In this document: in pieces, positions 1 to 5,335 of the stretch
How the letters are laid out: the number at the start of each line of letters is the position of its first letter
How positions within the stretch are numbered: the stretch's first letter is position 1
Assembly (NCBI GenBank): GCA_045635565.1
Contig: JAZTVX010000001.1
Span: 1-5,335 of the forward strand
Direction: 5' to 3'
DNA length: 5,335 nt
DNA from: RGIG4140 sp045635565
Lineage (GTDB): Bacteria; Pseudomonadota; Alphaproteobacteria; CAAHEQ01; UBA3637
Position numbers and translations under genes: made by a program
The notes under the pieces: model-generated
The model's input: the letters and a program-made list of their open reading frames with translations, nothing else
Database searches by the model: none
What the model was told of the DNA's origin: nothing

Positions 1-1
1 T

Positions 2-2068
2 ATGAATGATACAGGCACGGGAAAAGAGTTATGTTTGGCTTGTCCGAATAGCCGACGGGTTGAAGGGAATGGCGAAAAAATATATTGTTCTAAATATTGT
101 ACCAATGGGTTTAGTTTTGCCGATACAAGCACAACGTGTCAGGCATGTACAAATGAAAAAGGATTTTGGAAATTTGTTAATACACCTGAAAACCAGCAAA
201 AATGTTTGGATTGTTCACCAATTTACTATCTTTTTCATACATCTGATACTTCCGTTTGCAGTAATATCAATACTTGCTCATCTGATGAGTATTTTTATCC
301 AACCCCACAAGGTATTTGTTATAAGTGTAATCATTCAGCAAATATGAACAAAGTATATCTTAATTTAGCTCTCGGTTTCGCCGGACGAACTGTTCCTGAT
401 AGGAAAACATCCTGCGAATCTTGTCCGGATACACCGACGACAAAACGGTGGTGGGTACAATATGGGACAAGTAATTGGCATATGGCTTGTTTTCCCGTTT
501 GTGAACAACCAAGTGATGCGCCTGATACATGCGAAGAAAAAACGGCTCAAACATGTAATCGTAAATTCCAAGGGGTTGATACAAAATGTTATTCATGTAA
601 TGAACCCAATAAAATCAATATCGGTTTTGATGGTGGTTTGCAAAAATTATGTACCGATTGTAAACGTGAAGTGAATGGTGAATACTGTGTCCTCAAAGAA
701 ACATGTACCGATACACAATTCAGGGGCATGGATGGAAAATGTTATGACTGTAGTGAGACAAATTGGGTTCGGGTTCTCGACGAAAATGATTCAAAATGTG
801 CAACAAATTGTAGTGCATATCAAACAGGCAATTACACAGGGAGAGAAATTGTGAATGGTTATTCCGACAATGGGGGAAGTAAAAGAGCGTATATTTGTCG
901 ATTAAAGTGTAATGATACAGATTCAAATGGAAATAGATTATTTCAAAGTGCTGATGGGCAATGTGTTCGTTGTGATGCAGAACAAGATGTTAAAATGAAT
1001 TATACATATTTATCACAATGGGGCTATTTTTACCTTAATAAATCAGAATATAATGCCGTTGAATGTCATACATGTAACACAAAAGATGCAAACGGCAACA
1101 TTATTAAAGTCAGAGAGGCATATGATTATGCTTGTAAATTATATAAATCTTGTGATGGTTTTGTTGATTCCAAAGGTGTTTGTTATCCTTGCACAACGAA
1201 AGGTTCAACATTGTATGTAACAGAAGATGAATGTAAAAAATGTGCTTCAACACACCTATGGATGACTGGTTGGTCTGGAGGCAGCACATTTTCGAGTTGT
1301 ATTTTTGTTGAGCCCGGTGTCAGTGGTGTTTGTAATAATATCGGTAATGGAAACTTTTCTGATTATGATGACAGTTCCAAAAAAATGTTCAGAGATTACA
1401 TGGGAATTTGTCGTGATTGTAATTCACCTGACCAGATTTTTATCGGACATCCGACATCTGGTAACCATAATCGTGGAACAGCACAACAACAATGTGCTCA
1501 TTGCCAAAATCGTAATTATGACGAATATCGTGCATGTAATCCCGGACTATGTTCAGACGGAACAACCTTTGTAAATAATCGTTATGCATGCGTTCAATGC
1601 AGTACAACAACAGCCCGTACGGAAATCCCTTTGGGTGTTGCAACGGAAGATAATTGTACGTCTTGCGATGGTAAGCGTGTCATGAAAACGGGCTCAACGG
1701 ATGATAAGAATTTAAAAGCCTATTGCGTGAAAAAATGTGTTGTCGGCGAGTTCCAAAAAACGGACGGCAAATGTTACACAGGTAGTAATGATTACGGTAC
1801 CATCGGCAGTGATGAACAATCCAAAACGTTATGTCGGGAAAGTGGTCGTATTGCTTTTTCAAAACAAAATAATGGGGTGACTGATTGGTATTGTTCACAA
1901 ACGGCAACAGAAACGGAACATTTTATCAACCTGTCAGGTCAACGAGTGTCATGCACAGCCAATGATACCGAAATTCCTAACTCGCAAGATGCCCGAAATT
2001 TATGTACACAATGCAGTGATCGTTATATCGAAACAACAGGAGATAAAATTACATGCCGTAAGGGATAA
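2..2068 (+). CDS. Cysteine-rich modular repeat protein, probably 5'-truncated
   Basis: Function unknown. The 688 visible residues carry 61 cysteines (about 9%), mostly as CxxC or Cx3-5C pairs, and are rich in Asn, Thr, Ser, Asp and Gly. The cysteines fall into a repeating register: a C-x3-10-C pair, a stretch often ending F/Y-x-x-x-D-G-x-C, a CxxC pair, a spacer, then another CxxC pair. Ten such modules of 54-79 residues begin at residues 29, 86, 163, 229, 299, 378, 433, 512, 575 and 631. The first pair, C11/C14, fits the last pair of a preceding module. No signal peptide, ribosome binding site or upstream sequence is visible, so the ATG at position 2 is probably internal and the true start lies outside the window. 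No transmembrane segment is visible, and the protein ends in C-R-K-G. The composition suggests a disulfide-rich extracytoplasmic or surface protein; metal binding by the CxxC pairs is the alternative. A resemblance to eukaryotic cysteine-rich surface proteins is probably convergent. The reading frame is secure; the function is not. Confidence 0.85.
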   Translation: MNDTGTGKELCLACPNSRRVEGNGEKIYCSKYCTNGFSFADTSTTCQACTNEKGFWKFVNTPENQQKCLDCSPIYYLFHTSDTSVCSNINTCSSDEYFYPTPQGICYKCNHSANMNKVYLNLALGFAGRTVPDRKTSCESCPDTPTTKRWWVQYGTSNWHMACFPVCEQPSDAPDTCEEKTAQTCNRKFQGVDTKCYSCNEPNKINIGFDGGLQKLCTDCKREVNGEYCVLKETCTDTQFRGMDGKCYDCSETNWVRVLDENDSKCATNCSAYQTGNYTGREIVNGYSDNGGSKRAYICRLKCNDTDSNGNRLFQSADGQCVRCDAEQDVKMNYTYLSQWGYFYLNKSEYNAVECHTCNTKDANGNIIKVREAYDYACKLYKSCDGFVDSKGVCYPCTTKGSTLYVTEDECKKCASTHLWMTGWSGGSTFSSCIFVEPGVSGVCNNIGNGNFSDYDDSSKKMFRDYMGICRDCNSPDQIFIGHPTSGNHNRGTAQQQCAHCQNRNYDEYRACNPGLCSDGTTFVNNRYACVQCSTTTARTEIPLGVATEDNCTSCDGKRVMKTGSTDDKNLKAYCVKKCVVGEFQKTDGKCYTGSNDYGTIGSDEQSKTLCRESGRIAFSKQNNGVTDWYCSQTATETEHFINLSGQRVSCTANDTEIPNSQDARNLCTQCSDRYIETTGDKITCRKG
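86..2053 (+). repeat. Array of ten six-cysteine protein modules
   Basis: These are protein-level repeats inside the cysteine-rich gene. Cysteine positions are: module 1, 29/33/46/49/68/71; module 2, 86/92/106/109/138/141; module 3, 163/167/196/199/217/220 plus extra 177 and 185; module 4, 229/235/247/250/266/270; module 5, 299/303/321/324/355/358; module 6, 378/384/394/397/411/414; module 7, 433/444/470/473/498/501; module 8, 512/517/530/533/552/555; module 9, 575/579/591/611; module 10, 631/651/668/671. The best-kept core is D-G-K-C-Y-x-C (residues 244-250), echoed at 319-324 and 589-594. Spacers differ strongly between modules, so the repeats are old rather than recently copied; I saw no long identical DNA repeats. 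Confidence 0.7.
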
Positions 2069-2163
2069 TTGAATATCAAACGGGAAAGAATATCTTGTGC
2101 TGTTTTTTTCTTTATAAAAAGACACTCATCAAATAAAAGAATGTGTCATTATGTAATGGCAAC

Positions 2164-2200
2164 AAAAAAAAGATGTTCTTGATTTCAAGAACATCTTTTT
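2164..2200. terminator. Bidirectional intrinsic terminator between convergent genes
   Basis: A perfect 11-bp inverted repeat (AGATGTTCTTG at 2171-2181, CAAGAACATCT at 2186-2196) closes a 4-base loop. It is flanked by a run of seven A at 2164-2170 and ends in TTTTT at 2196-2200, which can extend the stem by four A-T pairs. Read on the minus strand, the hairpin lies 13 nt past the stop of the dehydrogenase gene and is followed by seven T, a classic Rho-independent terminator. On the plus strand it could also end the cysteine-rich gene's transcript, about 100 nt after its stop, with a shorter T-tract. The remaining gap from 2069 shows only A/T-rich sequence with no coding potential that I can support. 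Confidence 0.88.
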
Positions 2201-2213
2201 ATCAGATTATTTA

Positions 2214-2993
2214 TCAGTCTTCCTTCTTTTCAACCGGACGGGCTCTAAAAAAGTCATTCGTTCGCATTGTCACGTCCAACAAACCACCGAGATGATTTTC
2301 TTTGTTGAAAATAGCAAAAGCATTAACATCTTTCGGGAAACATTTACCACCGTAACCGAATTTGCCGTCCGGTCCCGGTACATGTGTATGGGTCGGGCTT
2401 AAATAACCACTTAATAAAAATCCTTCCCGTACACGATTGTATTCAGCCCCCATGTTGGTACACAATTCGTGAATACCGTTAAAATACGTCACAGCCAATG
2501 CTCCGAATACATTATGAGCATATTTGCAAATTTCGGCTTCTGTATTGCTCATATAGATGCGTTTTTTCGTTTTAAAAACTTCATCCATCAATGCCCGTTC
2601 GCCCGTGATGACGATATCCTGATTGCAAAAATCATCATAAGCCGTTCTTTCTGTTAAAAATTCAGGCATGAAATAAACAGGTCGTTTAAATTCTTTCGTT
2701 AAAGAATCTGCCGTCCCCGGTAATAAGGTCGTTCGGATAAAAATAGGCTTTCCACTTGGTAAACCGGATATAATCGATTTTAACAATGTTAAATCCTGCG
2801 TACCATCTGCTTCTGTCGGAATGTGAATCCCGATGAAAAAAACATGACAATCCGATAAATCATCGTTAATACCTTTGGGCGGGTCAGAAATTGCCATTTG
2901 ACACAAAGTGTATTCTTTTAACCAACGGGCAAATGTCATCCCAATGACACCGTATCCGATAATACCGATTTTAATTTCATCTTGCGTTAACAT
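2214..2993 (-). CDS. Compact UDP-glucose/GDP-mannose dehydrogenase-family protein
   Basis: A protein of 259 residues related to enzymes that oxidise nucleotide sugars to uronic acids with two NAD+ (UDP-glucose 6-dehydrogenase type). Seen: a Rossmann motif G-x-x-G-x-G-x-x-G at residues 10-18; acidic D37 ending the second strand; R-T-T-L-L-P-G at 87-93; PEFLTER at 110-116; K-Y-A-H-N at 157-161; and G-G-K-C-F-P-K-D at 215-222. Aligned by eye with the family, E111, E115, K157, N161, the nucleophile C218 and D222 match the known catalytic set. The family is usually about 390-450 residues. Here the segment between D37 and the next strand (about residue 48) is much shortened and the C-terminal UDP-binding domain is absent. 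The ATG at 2993 is preferred because AGAGG sits 5 nt upstream; an in-frame GTG at 3032 has no spaced ribosome site. It is the last gene of the minus-strand operon, 41 nt after the DUF5665-like gene. Substrate is unknown, and a non-canonical or structural role is possible. Confidence 0.87.
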   Translation of the reverse strand: MLTQDEIKIGIIGYGVIGMTFARWLKEYTLCQMAISDPPKGINDDLSDCHVFFIGIHIPTEADGTQDLTLLKSIISGLPSGKPIFIRTTLLPGTADSLTKEFKRPVYFMPEFLTERTAYDDFCNQDIVITGERALMDEVFKTKKRIYMSNTEAEICKYAHNVFGALAVTYFNGIHELCTNMGAEYNRVREGFLLSGYLSPTHTHVPGPDGKFGYGGKCFPKDVNAFAIFNKENHLGGLLDVTMRTNDFFRARPVEKKED

Positions 2994-2998
2994 GTGTA

Positions 2999-3003
2999 CC
3001 TCT
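2999..3003 (-). promoter_or_regulatory. Ribosome binding site fixing the dehydrogenase start
   Basis: On the minus strand AGAGG stands 5 nt before the ATG at 2993. It decides for this start over the in-frame GTG at 3032, which would add 13 residues before the conserved Rossmann strand and has its only purine-rich stretch directly abutting it. Confidence 0.75.
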
Positions 3004-3034
3004 TTTCTTGTGTATTCAGACGCAACATACACCT

Positions 3035-3457
3035 TTATTTCGTAATTGTCAACTCTGCTTGTGGGTCGGTTGATGTCTGTGTTTCAATTTCTGTCGGCGT
3101 TGTTAAAATCTCTGTTGCCGGCACATGTATGTTTTGACCGGCAGGCGTTTCTTTCACAATTTGAACGACTTCTTGCAGCATTTCCGTTAAATACGGAATG
3201 TTCATCGAAATCAACATAGAGATGATTTTAAACAAAATCGCAATAACCAACGTTGCCCCGATTGTCAACCCGACACCTCGGGAAATGCCACCCAATAAAT
3301 TAACCCAAATAATCCGACTCGGACGGGATAGTAAGTCAATATATTCTGCCATACGGATTTTTTCAAAATGAGCGGCTATTTTTTCAATTTGACGTAATTT
3401 TTCATCTTCATTTAAAACGGTATGCGTTTCATGTTTTCTTTTTTTTATTTTAAACAC
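3035..3457 (-). CDS. DUF5665-like small membrane protein
   Basis: A 140-residue protein of unknown biochemical role. The N-terminus (about 1-40) is basic and charged, with a probable short amphipathic helix. Next comes a conserved-looking block, M-A-E-Y-I-D-L-L-S-R-P (36-46), then I-I-W-V-N-L-L-G-G-I-S-R-G (49-61) leading into a hydrophobic membrane segment at about 63-87. A Thr/Pro/Glu-rich, low-complexity tail occupies roughly 105-140. The order E-Y-x-x-L-x-x-P, then W-x-N-x-x-x-G-x-x-R-G, then a membrane helix is what I recall of DUF5665; a profile search was not possible. The start is GTG at 3457: AAGGA lies 7 nt upstream, overlapping the end of the glycosyltransferase gene, and no in-frame ATG occurs before residue 36. 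Only 3 nt separate the upstream stop from this GTG, so translational coupling is likely. The tail is probably the divergent part; family members I recall end soon after the membrane region. Confidence 0.75.
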   Translation of the reverse strand: MFKIKKRKHETHTVLNEDEKLRQIEKIAAHFEKIRMAEYIDLLSRPSRIIWVNLLGGISRGVGLTIGATLVIAILFKIISMLISMNIPYLTEMLQEVVQIVKETPAGQNIHVPATEILTTPTEIETQTSTDPQAELTITK

Positions 3458-3460
3458 GAC

Positions 3461-4624
3461 TTATTCCTTATAACTCAACTCATTACCCAAAATTTCATCA
3501 TAAACGCCCAGTGTTCGGTCACACATTTTTTGAATTGAGAAATTTGTTTGAACCGATTCAACGGCGGCTTGTTCGATTTGTTGCCGTTTTGATTGTGGCA
3601 TATCCAAAACCTTATCCAAAATACCGGCCATGATACGTGCATCACCAACCGGTGATAAAAAGCCCGTTCGCCCGTCTTGTATCAATTCCACGGCACCTCC
3701 GTGATTGGCAGCAACGACAATCCGTCCCATAGCCTGTGCTTCGGCAATTCCCCGACCAAAAGATTCCGGAACCAACGTCGGTTGAACTAAAACATCAGAT
3801 AACGCATAAACAAGAGGCATTTTATCGCCCGAAACGGCAAAAATTTGAACAGTAATACTTTTCGGCAAATCAGCCAATTTTGATTGCAGTTCCGCTTCAT
3901 AATCACCTTTCGGATTACCCCCGACAAACAAAACCGTCACATCTTGATGTTTCATTTGCTTTAAAGCGTCTAATACAACCGTATGACCTTTAATTCGAGA
4001 CAATCGACCAACCAGAGTTATAATCGGTTTATCTCGTGAAATCTGATGTTCATGTGCAAAAGCATCAACCTGTTCTGCTGTTACGGCTGACGGATTAAAT
4101 TTGTTGATATCCGCCCCGCGGGGAATTAAACGAATATGTTGAGGCAAAACATGATAGTCCCGTATTAAATGTTGTTGAATAAATGCCGATACGGCAATCA
4201 CAACACGTCCCTGTGTCATCACACGATTATACGGTTTTTTCAAACTTTCCGGTTGCATGCCGTATAAACCGTGAAATGTCCCAATAAACGGTATGTGTAG
4301 CCGACGACATGCCCATTTAACAGACCAAGCCGGAGCCCGAGAACGAACATGAACCAAACCGACTTTTTTCTCTTTTAAAATCTTTTCCAACCGATACGAA
4401 TTAAGCCATATCACAAACGGATTTTTTGTTTGAACGGGCAATGTGATGTGTTCAACACCTAATTTTTCCAATTCGGCAACCATCTTTCCACCGGAAGAAA
4501 CAACATAATTAGGAATACCTGCCTTTTGCAACGATTCGGCTATTTCAATCGTTCCCCGTTCAACTCCACCCTGATTTAAAGCAGGAAGCACCTGAACAAC
4601 ACTTCTATTGAAATGATTTTTCAT
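3461..4624 (-). CDS. Glycosyltransferase family 4 (GT-B fold)
   Basis: A 387-residue enzyme, normal length for the family, that should move a sugar from a nucleotide-sugar donor to an acceptor at the cytoplasmic face of the inner membrane, probably for an envelope polysaccharide or lipopolysaccharide. The N-terminal acceptor domain starts with V-L-P-A-L-N-Q-G-G-V-E-R-G (12-24), the glycine loop typical of this family, followed by V-H-V-R-S-R-A-P-A-W (91-100) and T-F-H-G (116-119). The C-terminal donor domain has V-G-R-L-S-R-I-K-G (205-213) and the hallmark E-x7-E motif, E287 and E295, in P-E-S-F-G-R-G-I-A-E-A, then N-H-G-G (307-310) and G-R-T-G-F-L (318-323). It is retaining by family. The open frame extends to a TTG at 4639, but AAAGG sits 7 nt before the ATG at 4624 (4 nt before another ATG at 4627), so 4624 or 4627 is the better start. 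It lies 26 nt after the lipoprotein gene and 3 nt before the next gene, so it is in one operon. Donor and acceptor cannot be told. Confidence 0.93.
   Translation of the reverse strand: MKNHFNRSVVQVLPALNQGGVERGTIEIAESLQKAGIPNYVVSSGGKMVAELEKLGVEHITLPVQTKNPFVIWLNSYRLEKILKEKKVGLVHVRSRAPAWSVKWACRRLHIPFIGTFHGLYGMQPESLKKPYNRVMTQGRVVIAVSAFIQQHLIRDYHVLPQHIRLIPRGADINKFNPSAVTAEQVDAFAHEHQISRDKPIITLVGRLSRIKGHTVVLDALKQMKHQDVTVLFVGGNPKGDYEAELQSKLADLPKSITVQIFAVSGDKMPLVYALSDVLVQPTLVPESFGRGIAEAQAMGRIVVAANHGGAVELIQDGRTGFLSPVGDARIMAGILDKVLDMPQSKRQQIEQAAVESVQTNFSIQKMCDRTLGVYDEILGNELSYKE
3465..3469 (-). promoter_or_regulatory. Ribosome binding site for a GTG start
   Basis: AAGGA on the minus strand, 7 nt before the GTG at 3457, lies within the last codons of the glycosyltransferase gene. 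It supports the non-ATG start of the DUF5665-like gene and suggests coupled translation of the two genes. Confidence 0.75.
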
Positions 4625-4631
4625 CATATAA

Positions 4632-4636
4632 CCTTT
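4632..4636 (-). promoter_or_regulatory. Ribosome binding site choosing the glycosyltransferase start
   Basis: AAAGG on the minus strand has spacers of 7 nt to the ATG at 4624 and 4 nt to the ATG at 4627. It overlaps the in-frame TTG region at 4637-4639, which makes that TTG an unlikely start. Confidence 0.65.
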
Positions 4637-4650
4637 CAATGGGTTGTTTT

Positions 4651-5061
4651 TTATTGATAAAAGACCTGTCTGTCTTCTTTAACGGGACGACGTTCCGTAT
4701 AATGACGTTCACGCATACATTCTTCATAAGCATCATAAGACATGGACCAATCACCGGCTACAGAATTGACATGAACCGGTTGAGCCCCCGGAAACGGAAC
4801 AAATTGTGCCCAGATACCATGGTCTGATTCATTATCAAAACGCAATTCCATATCTTTCGGAGCACCCCATCCCCACGGCATACCGGGCCATTCGTACGGC
4901 CACATATCAGCAGCAGCCAAACATTCGTTATGGTCACGGGCGAACCAAACAGCCCCTGTATTCGGGCGTTCCCAATAGTACATATGTTGACCGTCGCCCC
5001 CACAAGCCGATAACATCAATGATGTTAACCCCAATACACAAATTGCCATTATCCGTTTCAT
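4651..5061 (-). CDS. Small tryptophan-rich lipoprotein
   Basis: A 136-residue protein with a lipoprotein signal: basic start M-K-R, hydrophobic stretch 4-16, lipobox L-S-A-C with the lipidated cysteine at C20, then a G-G-D-G linker. D at +3, not +2, gives no classical inner-membrane retention signal, so the outer membrane is plausible. The mature part has eight tryptophans (30, 39, 54, 58, 63, 65, 84, 105), clustered in W-P-Y-E-W-P-G-M-P-W-G-W (54-65). Two other cysteines sit in F-A-R-D-H-N-E-C (40-47) and Y-E-E-C-M-R-E-R-H-Y (112-121) and could form a disulfide. The F-x-x-D-x-x-x-C plus Y-x-x-C-M-x-x-R-x-Y arrangement recalls small uncharacterised proteobacterial lipoproteins; no function is known to me. 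The ATG at 5061 is supported by AAGGAG 5 nt upstream and by the signal peptide. It is the first gene after the promoter near 5102-5131 and 26 nt ahead of the glycosyltransferase gene. Confidence 0.9.
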   Translation of the reverse strand: MKRIMAICVLGLTSLMLSACGGDGQHMYYWERPNTGAVWFARDHNECLAAADMWPYEWPGMPWGWGAPKDMELRFDNESDHGIWAQFVPFPGAQPVHVNSVAGDWSMSYDAYEECMRERHYTERRPVKEDRQVFYQ

Positions 5062-5066
5062 GCAAT

Positions 5067-5072
5067 CTCCTT
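5067..5072 (-). promoter_or_regulatory. Strong ribosome binding site of the lipoprotein gene
   Basis: A consensus AAGGAG on the minus strand lies 5 nt before the ATG at 5061. It is the strongest ribosome site in the window and implies good expression of the first operon gene. Confidence 0.8.
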
Positions 5073-5101
5073 TGATTCAATTAAAAGCACTATTTGTTCG
5101 T

Positions 5102-5131
5102 ATTATATCAAAAGTTATCCTTGAAAGTAAA
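5102..5131 (-). promoter_or_regulatory. Sigma70-type promoter of the envelope operon
   Basis: On the minus strand a perfect TATAAT (-10, at 5102-5107) is separated by 18 nt from TTTACT (-35, at 5126-5131, four of six matches to TTGACA). Transcription would begin near 5095, giving a leader of about 34 nt before the lipoprotein ATG. This is the only convincing promoter ahead of the four minus-strand genes, whose spacings (26, 3 and 41 nt) fit one transcript. I see no clear operator or riboswitch in the short leader. Confidence 0.7.
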
Positions 5132-5176
5132 GACAAAAATCATGTTTTTCTCGTTTTTAGACGTTTGTTGTGTATT

Positions 5177-5335
5177 TTAACGTTTTAAGTTCTCCTTTTT
5201 TAAAAAGGCATCGACTTGTTTTTGAAAACATTTTTTTAAGTTGTTTGTTGAATGTCCGATATCCGGATTGATTTTCAAAACAGCATTGTCCATGGCTTGT
5301 GACAAATCCCATGCTTGAATCAATGGACACGTCAT
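5177..5335 (-). CDS. C-terminal part of an unidentified protein, cut by window edge
   Basis: An open frame of 52 codons runs from the right edge to a TAA at 5177-5179. The first visible codon happens to be ATG (5335), so this is either a very small protein starting exactly at the edge or, more likely, the end of a longer gene. The peptide begins M-T-C-P-L-I-Q-A-W-D-L and ends K-K-E-N-L-K-R; it is Asn- and Lys-rich, looks helical and soluble, and contains two cysteines but no motif I recognise. It has the same strand as the downstream operon but is separated from it by 115 nt containing a promoter, so it is probably a separate unit or at least not dependent on it. No convincing terminator follows it. 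Confidence 0.55.
   Translation of the reverse strand: MTCPLIQAWDLSQAMDNAVLKINPDIGHSTNNLKKCFQKQVDAFLKKENLKR

Noticed and set aside
720..926. Antisense open frames within the cysteine-rich gene (also near 360-596, 1440-1643, 1680-1907)
   Set aside because: They lack ribosome sites and family signals, and arise as shadows of the long plus-strand frame.
2..2068. Eukaryotic (protist surface protein) origin of the cysteine-rich gene
   Set aside because: The gene adjoins a typical bacterial operon and terminator with no introns or base-composition break that I can see; similarity in cysteine pattern is better explained by convergence.
2121..2147. GACAC...GTGTC hairpin after the cysteine-rich gene
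   Set aside because: Only five pairs enclosing a 17-nt A-rich loop and no T-tract follows; the hairpin at 2164-2200 is far stronger.
2987..3028. Minus-strand 13-codon ORF (ATG at 3028) overlapping the dehydrogenase start, possible leader peptide
   Set aside because: Its ribosome site would be only 3 nt away, the peptide shows no attenuation-like codon run, and no alternative hairpins are apparent; probably chance.
3032..3032. GTG start giving a 272-residue dehydrogenase
   Set aside because: The purine-rich AAAGG abuts the GTG without spacing, whereas the ATG at 2993 has a well-spaced AGAGG and begins just before the conserved Rossmann strand.
4637..4639. TTG start for the glycosyltransferase
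   Set aside because: It overlaps the ribosome site used by the ATG codons at 4627/4624 and adds only a few non-conserved residues.
4806..5075. Plus-strand open frame of 89 codons opposite the lipoprotein gene
   Set aside because: It mirrors the lipoprotein gene, which has a signal peptide, lipobox and strong ribosome site; the antisense peptide has no recognisable features.
5139..5158. A-run/CATG/T-run near 5145 as a terminator for the right-edge gene
   Set aside because: The stem would be only about five A-T pairs without a G-C core, so it is too weak to claim.
5194..5208. Inverted repeat CCTTTTTTAAAAAGG as a terminator
   Set aside because: It lies inside the right-edge coding frame (Lys/Leu/Phe codons), the loop would be too small for the full stem, and no T-tract follows on either strand.

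Overview
The window looks like a piece of a Gram-negative bacterial chromosome with fairly low G+C content. It uses the standard bacterial code, with TAA and TGA as stops. Shine-Dalgarno-led starts, a sigma70-type promoter, a lipobox lipoprotein and an intrinsic terminator all point to bacteria. The glycosyltransferase and the DUF5665-like protein resemble alphaproteobacterial homologues, and long cysteine-rich modular proteins are familiar to me from host-associated (gut-type) Alphaproteobacteria. That placement is inference from memory, not from a search.

Layout: (1) Positions 1-2068, plus strand, hold the 3' part of a very cysteine-rich protein (61 Cys in 688 residues). It is built from about ten successive six-cysteine modules and is almost certainly cut by the left edge of the window. 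(2) Positions 2069-2213 are a convergent intergenic gap holding a near-perfect hairpin with T-tracts on both sides, a likely bidirectional terminator. (3) Positions 5131 down to 2214, minus strand, form an apparent four-gene operon. A promoter with a perfect TATAAT box precedes a small Trp-rich lipoprotein, a GT4 glycosyltransferase, a DUF5665-like small membrane protein and an unusually short UDP-glucose/GDP-mannose dehydrogenase-family protein. (4) Positions 5177-5335, minus strand, hold the C-terminal end (or all) of another gene that runs to the right edge.

The operon reads as a cell-envelope cluster: a sugar transferase, a potential nucleotide-sugar oxidising enzyme, a membrane protein and an envelope lipoprotein. 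The substrate and final glycan cannot be deduced from sequence. The two most interesting items are the six-cysteine module array, whose last two modules have lost the second cysteine of three pairs, and the compact dehydrogenase, which keeps every recognisable catalytic residue but lacks the C-terminal domain and part of the NAD-binding domain. I see no CRISPR array, tRNA, rRNA, insertion sequence or clear new defence system.
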